A DNA stretch of 18,013 nucleotides, taken from the NCBI GenBank assembly GCA_024231375.1, contig JAAEQP010001594.1:1-18013 (forward strand), read 5' to 3'. Source of the stretch: a bacterium (GTDB taxonomy: Bacteria > Hydrogenedentota > Hydrogenedentia > Hydrogenedentiales > SLHB01). This document shows positions 15,723 to 18,013 of the stretch, piece by piece. Made by a program: the position numbers and the translations under genes. The notes below the pieces were generated by a model. The model searched no databases. It saw nothing but the letters and a program-made list of their open reading frames with translations, and was not told where the DNA came from. The first letter of the stretch is position 1. Every line of letters begins with the position of its first letter.

Positions 15723-15727
15723 GGCAT

Positions 15728-15757
15728 TTGACTCCAATGGGCGGATCTTGCTACCAT
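15728..15757 (+). promoter_or_regulatory. Probable sigma70-type promoter of rpsA
   Basis: TTGACT (15728-15733, 5 of 6 matches) and TACCAT (15752-15757, 4 of 6) are 18 bases apart. The predicted leader is about 50 bases, ending at the rpsA start. Confidence 0.5.
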
Positions 15758-15794
15758 ACCCTGTCTGTCCAAACGGCAGGCAAAAATTCTCTCA

Positions 15795-15802
15795 AAGGAG
15801 GT
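15795..15802 (+). promoter_or_regulatory. Ribosome-binding site of rpsA
   Basis: AAAGGAGG lies 14 bases before the first ATG (15817) and 17 before the second (15820). The spacing is longer than usual, which favours the first ATG. Confidence 0.65.
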
Positions 15803-15816
15803 CGCGAAACACAATC

Positions 15817-18013
15817 ATGATGGAAGAAACCAAGAACCCAACTGAGGCCACAGAGATGGCCCCAAAACCTGCGGCAGCCGAAGAAGCCGCAAACAGTGCC
15901 CCCGAGGAAGACGACATCACGATGGAAGACGTGATGGACATGGAATCGTTGTATGACGAGACCATGCAGAACTTCAAAGAAGGGGAAGTGGTGCGCGGGA
16001 CCGTGGTCGAACTGACTGGCGACTATGTGCTGGTTGACATCGGCTACAAGAGCGAAGGCGCAATCCCGGTGACGGAATTCTCCGACCCCAGCCAAGTGCA
16101 GCCGGGCGAAGAATTCGACGTGTTCATCGAGGAGCCGGAAGACGACGACGGCATGCCGGTGCTCTCCAAGATCAAGGCCGACAAGATCAAGAACTGGACC
16201 CACATCCAGCGCATCTACGAAGAAGATGGAACCATCGAAGGCCGGATCGTGCGGCGTGTCAAGGGTGGTCTGAAGGTCGACATCGGTATCGACGCCTTCA
16301 TGCCGGCCAGCCAGTTGACCTGGCGTCCCACGAGCAACCTGGACCAGTACCTCGGTCAGTCGATGGAACTGAAGATAATCAAACTCACCAAACGGCGCCG
16401 CAACGTCGTGGTGAGCCGTCGCAAACTTCTCGAAGAGCAGCGCGCGGACGAGAAGGCCAAGCTGCTGGCCACCATCGAAATTGGCCAAATCATCCCTGGC
16501 GAAGTCAAGAACATCACCGACTTCGGCGCGTTTGTGGATGTCGGCGGAATCGACGGTCTGTTGCACGTGACCGACATGTCCTGGGGCCGGGTGAAGCACC
16601 CGTCGCAGGTGGTGTCCGTCGGCGACCGCATCGAAGTGATGGTGCTCAATTTCGATCCCAAGACCGAGCGCATCAGCCTCGGCCTCAAGCAGAAGAGCGA
16701 CAATCCGTGGAAGAGTTCGTCCACGCGCTATCCGGTTGGTTCGGTGGTGCAGGGGCGTGTTGTCAGCATGACCGACTACGGCGCGTTCGTACAGCTCGAG
16801 GACGGCATCGAAGGTATGGTGCATGTGAGCGAGATGAGCTGGACGCGACGCGTGAAGCACCCCAACGAGATGGTCGGTCTCGACGAAGGTGTGGACGTGA
16901 TGGTGCTGAGTGTGGATCCCGACGCGGAGAAGATCGCGCTTGGCCTCAAGCAGACGCGGCCCAACCCGTGGCGCGAGATCGAACAGCAGTACCCGGTCGG
17001 TTCCGTGGTCAAGGGCATCGTGCGCAACCTCACCGATTACGGCGCCTTCGTCGAAATCGCCGAGGGCATCGACGCACTGCTCCATGTGAGCGACATGTCG
17101 TGGACCAAGAAGGTCAACAATCCTTCCGAGGTCCTGGAGAAGAACCAGGAAATCGATGTGAAGGTGTTGAGCATCGACCCCGACAACGAGAAGATCAGCG
17201 TCGGGTTGAAGCAGCTTGACAAGGATCCGTGGCAGGAAGTCGTGGACGCCAATCCCATCGGCACGCATCTCGAAGTTGAGATCGCGAAGCTGGTGAGTTT
17301 CGGCGCCTTTGCCCGTCTCGAGAACGGGATCGAAGGCCTGATCCACGTGAGCGAGCTGTCGTCCAACCGCGTCCAGAAGCCCGAGGAAGTCCTCTCCGTG
17401 GGCGACAAGGTGATGACCAAGGTCATCAGCATCGACCAGGTTGAGCGCAAGATCGGGTTGAGCGTGCGCGAACATCAGCGTGACCTCGATTCCACCGCCC
17501 AGGCTGAGTACGGCCAGAGCGGTGACAGCAAGGAAAGCGTCAGCGTCGGCGATGTCGTCGGCGATGCGGTGCCCAAGTCCATGTTCCGTGCTGGACAGAG
17601 CATCAGCGAAGCGGCGAACCAGCTCATGGCCGACATGCGCGCCGCCGAAGCTTCCGAAGCTGCGAAGAAGGCCCAAGAGGCCGCAGCGGCGGCGGCACCT
17701 GCTGAGGAAGCACCCGCGGAAGCGGCGGCTGAAGAAGCGCCTGCGGAAGCGGCAGCCGAAGAAGCGCCTGCGGAAGCGGCAGCCGAAGAAGCGCCTGCGG
17801 AAGCGGCAGCCGAGGAAGCGCCTGCGGAAGCGGCAGCCGAAGAAGCGCCTGCGGAAGCGGTAGCCGAAGAAGCGCCTGCGGAAGCGGTAGCCGAAGAAGC
17901 GCCTGCCGAAGCGGTAGCCGAAGAAGCGCCTGCCGAAGCGGTAGCCGAAGAAGCGCCTGCCGAAGCGGTAGCCGAAGAAGCGCCTGCCGAAGCGGTAGCC
18001 GAAGAAGCGCCTG
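15817..18013 (+). CDS. rpsA: Ribosomal protein S1 with long Ala/Glu/Pro repeat tail, 3' end outside window
   Basis: The frame is open from the ATG at 15817 to the window edge (732 codons). S1 binds mRNA at the ribosome and helps start translation. Six S1 (OB-fold) domains lie at about 56-122, 138-206, 223-292, 308-378, 395-465 and 482-551. The later ones carry signatures such as DFGAFV, DYGAFV and LLHVSDMSW, and FMPASQL marks domain 2. The number and order match the six-domain S1 of Proteobacteria (about 557 residues). The N-terminus adds about 50 acidic residues (EEDDITMEDVMDMESLYDE). After domain 6 comes a linker (552-629) and then at least 11 copies of a 9-residue unit EEAPAEA(A/V)A, not found in standard S1. 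The tail is probably disordered and strongly acidic. S1 identity is certain; the tail's role is unknown. Confidence 0.97.
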   Translation, partial: MMEETKNPTEATEMAPKPAAAEEAANSAPEEDDITMEDVMDMESLYDETMQNFKEGEVVRGTVVELTGDYVLVDIGYKSEGAIPVTEFSDPSQVQPGEEFDVFIEEPEDDDGMPVLSKIKADKIKNWTHIQRIYEEDGTIEGRIVRRVKGGLKVDIGIDAFMPASQLTWRPTSNLDQYLGQSMELKIIKLTKRRRNVVVSRRKLLEEQRADEKAKLLATIEIGQIIPGEVKNITDFGAFVDVGGIDGLLHVTDMSWGRVKHPSQVVSVGDRIEVMVLNFDPKTERISLGLKQKSDNPWKSSSTRYPVGSVVQGRVVSMTDYGAFVQLEDGIEGMVHVSEMSWTRRVKHPNEMVGLDEGVDVMVLSVDPDAEKIALGLKQTRPNPWREIEQQYPVGSVVKGIVRNLTDYGAFVEIAEGIDALLHVSDMSWTKKVNNPSEVLEKNQEIDVKVLSIDPDNEKISVGLKQLDKDPWQEVVDANPIGTHLEVEIAKLVSFGAFARLENGIEGLIHVSELSSNRVQKPEEVLSVGDKVMTKVISIDQVERKIGLSVREHQRDLDSTAQAEYGQSGDSKESVSVGDVVGDAVPKSMFRAGQSISEAANQLMADMRAAEASEAAKKAQEAAAAAAPAEEAPAEAAAEEAPAEAAAEEAPAEAAAEEAPAEAAAEEAPAEAAAEEAPAEAVAEEAPAEAVAEEAPAEAVAEEAPAEAVAEEAPAEAVAEEAPAEAVAEEAP
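17704..18013 (+). repeat. Tandem 27-base repeat coding the S1 C-terminal tail
   Basis: There are eleven full units of 27 bases and a partial twelfth, in frame. Unit 1 is divergent (CACCC, GGCGGCT). Units 2-4 are identical to each other, with GCG and GCA at the two variable codons, and unit 5 differs by one base. Units 6-7 change GCA to GTA. Units 8-11 also change GCG to GCC and are identical to each other. The array runs off the window, so the total copy number is unknown. Confidence 0.95.

Noticed and set aside
15751..17676. 641-residue open frame antisense to rpsA
   Set aside because: It mirrors the strongly G/C-biased codons of rpsA, has no ribosome-binding site and no recognisable domain, while the plus strand plainly encodes six S1 domains.
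17480..17863. Lys/Arg-rich open frame in the S1 tail
   Set aside because: A repeat of 27 bases, divisible by 3, keeps alternative frames open; this frame lacks a start signal and only reads the repeat out of phase.
17704..18013. CRISPR-like array
   Set aside because: Units are directly adjacent with no spacers and stay in the S1 reading frame, so it is a coding tandem repeat.

Overview
The window is GC-rich DNA with tightly packed genes on both strands. It looks like a chromosome segment from an environmental bacterium of the Planctomycetota / Verrucomicrobiota / Hydrogenedentota kind. That guess rests on large secreted multidomain carbohydrate-active proteins, a GH42-like enzyme with trimerisation-type domains, and a ribosomal protein S1 with an Ala/Glu/Pro repeat tail. 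No 16S rRNA or other strong phylogenetic marker is present, so the phylum is only a guess.

Region 1 (1-11368) is a carbohydrate-processing cluster. Leftward from a divergent control region at 4903-5087 lie a secreted GH42-like glycosidase (1288-4902) and, 6 bases later, a glycosidase-like TIM-barrel protein without a signal peptide that runs off the window (1-1281). Rightward lie a secreted protein with an F5/8 type C domain and an alpha/alpha-toroid domain (5088-7292) and a membrane-anchored SGNH hydrolase (7330-8517). A fifth gene (8507-11368, minus) encodes a large secreted glycosidase-like protein and overlaps the SGNH gene tail-to-tail by 11 bases. Together they look like a locus for binding, trimming and de-esterifying a complex glycan; the substrate cannot be read from sequence.

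Region 2 (11369-15353) holds a CelD/FemAB-like GNAT acyltransferase (11554-12672), a 436-base gene-free stretch with several inverted repeats, a short HicB-like antitoxin followed by a HicA toxin gene broken by a frameshift, and a translationally coupled pair: a family 2 glycosyltransferase and a NodB-type polysaccharide deacetylase. The acyltransferase, glycosyltransferase and deacetylase suggest synthesis or modification of a surface or exported polysaccharide.

Region 3 (15354-18013) holds an unrecognised 56-residue aromatic-rich peptide gene with an excellent ribosome-binding site, then the gene for ribosomal protein S1 (rpsA), cut by the window end inside an array of 27-base repeats coding a 9-residue Glu/Ala/Pro unit.

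The most unusual items are the hicA frameshift, the stepwise sequence gradient in the S1 tail repeats, the aromatic-rich small protein, the structured gene-free region at 12673-13108, and the duplicated N-terminal motif in the first gene. I see no CRISPR array, prophage, insertion sequence, tRNA or rRNA. No wholly new system is proven; the glycan cluster with its unassigned large proteins is the best candidate for new biochemistry.
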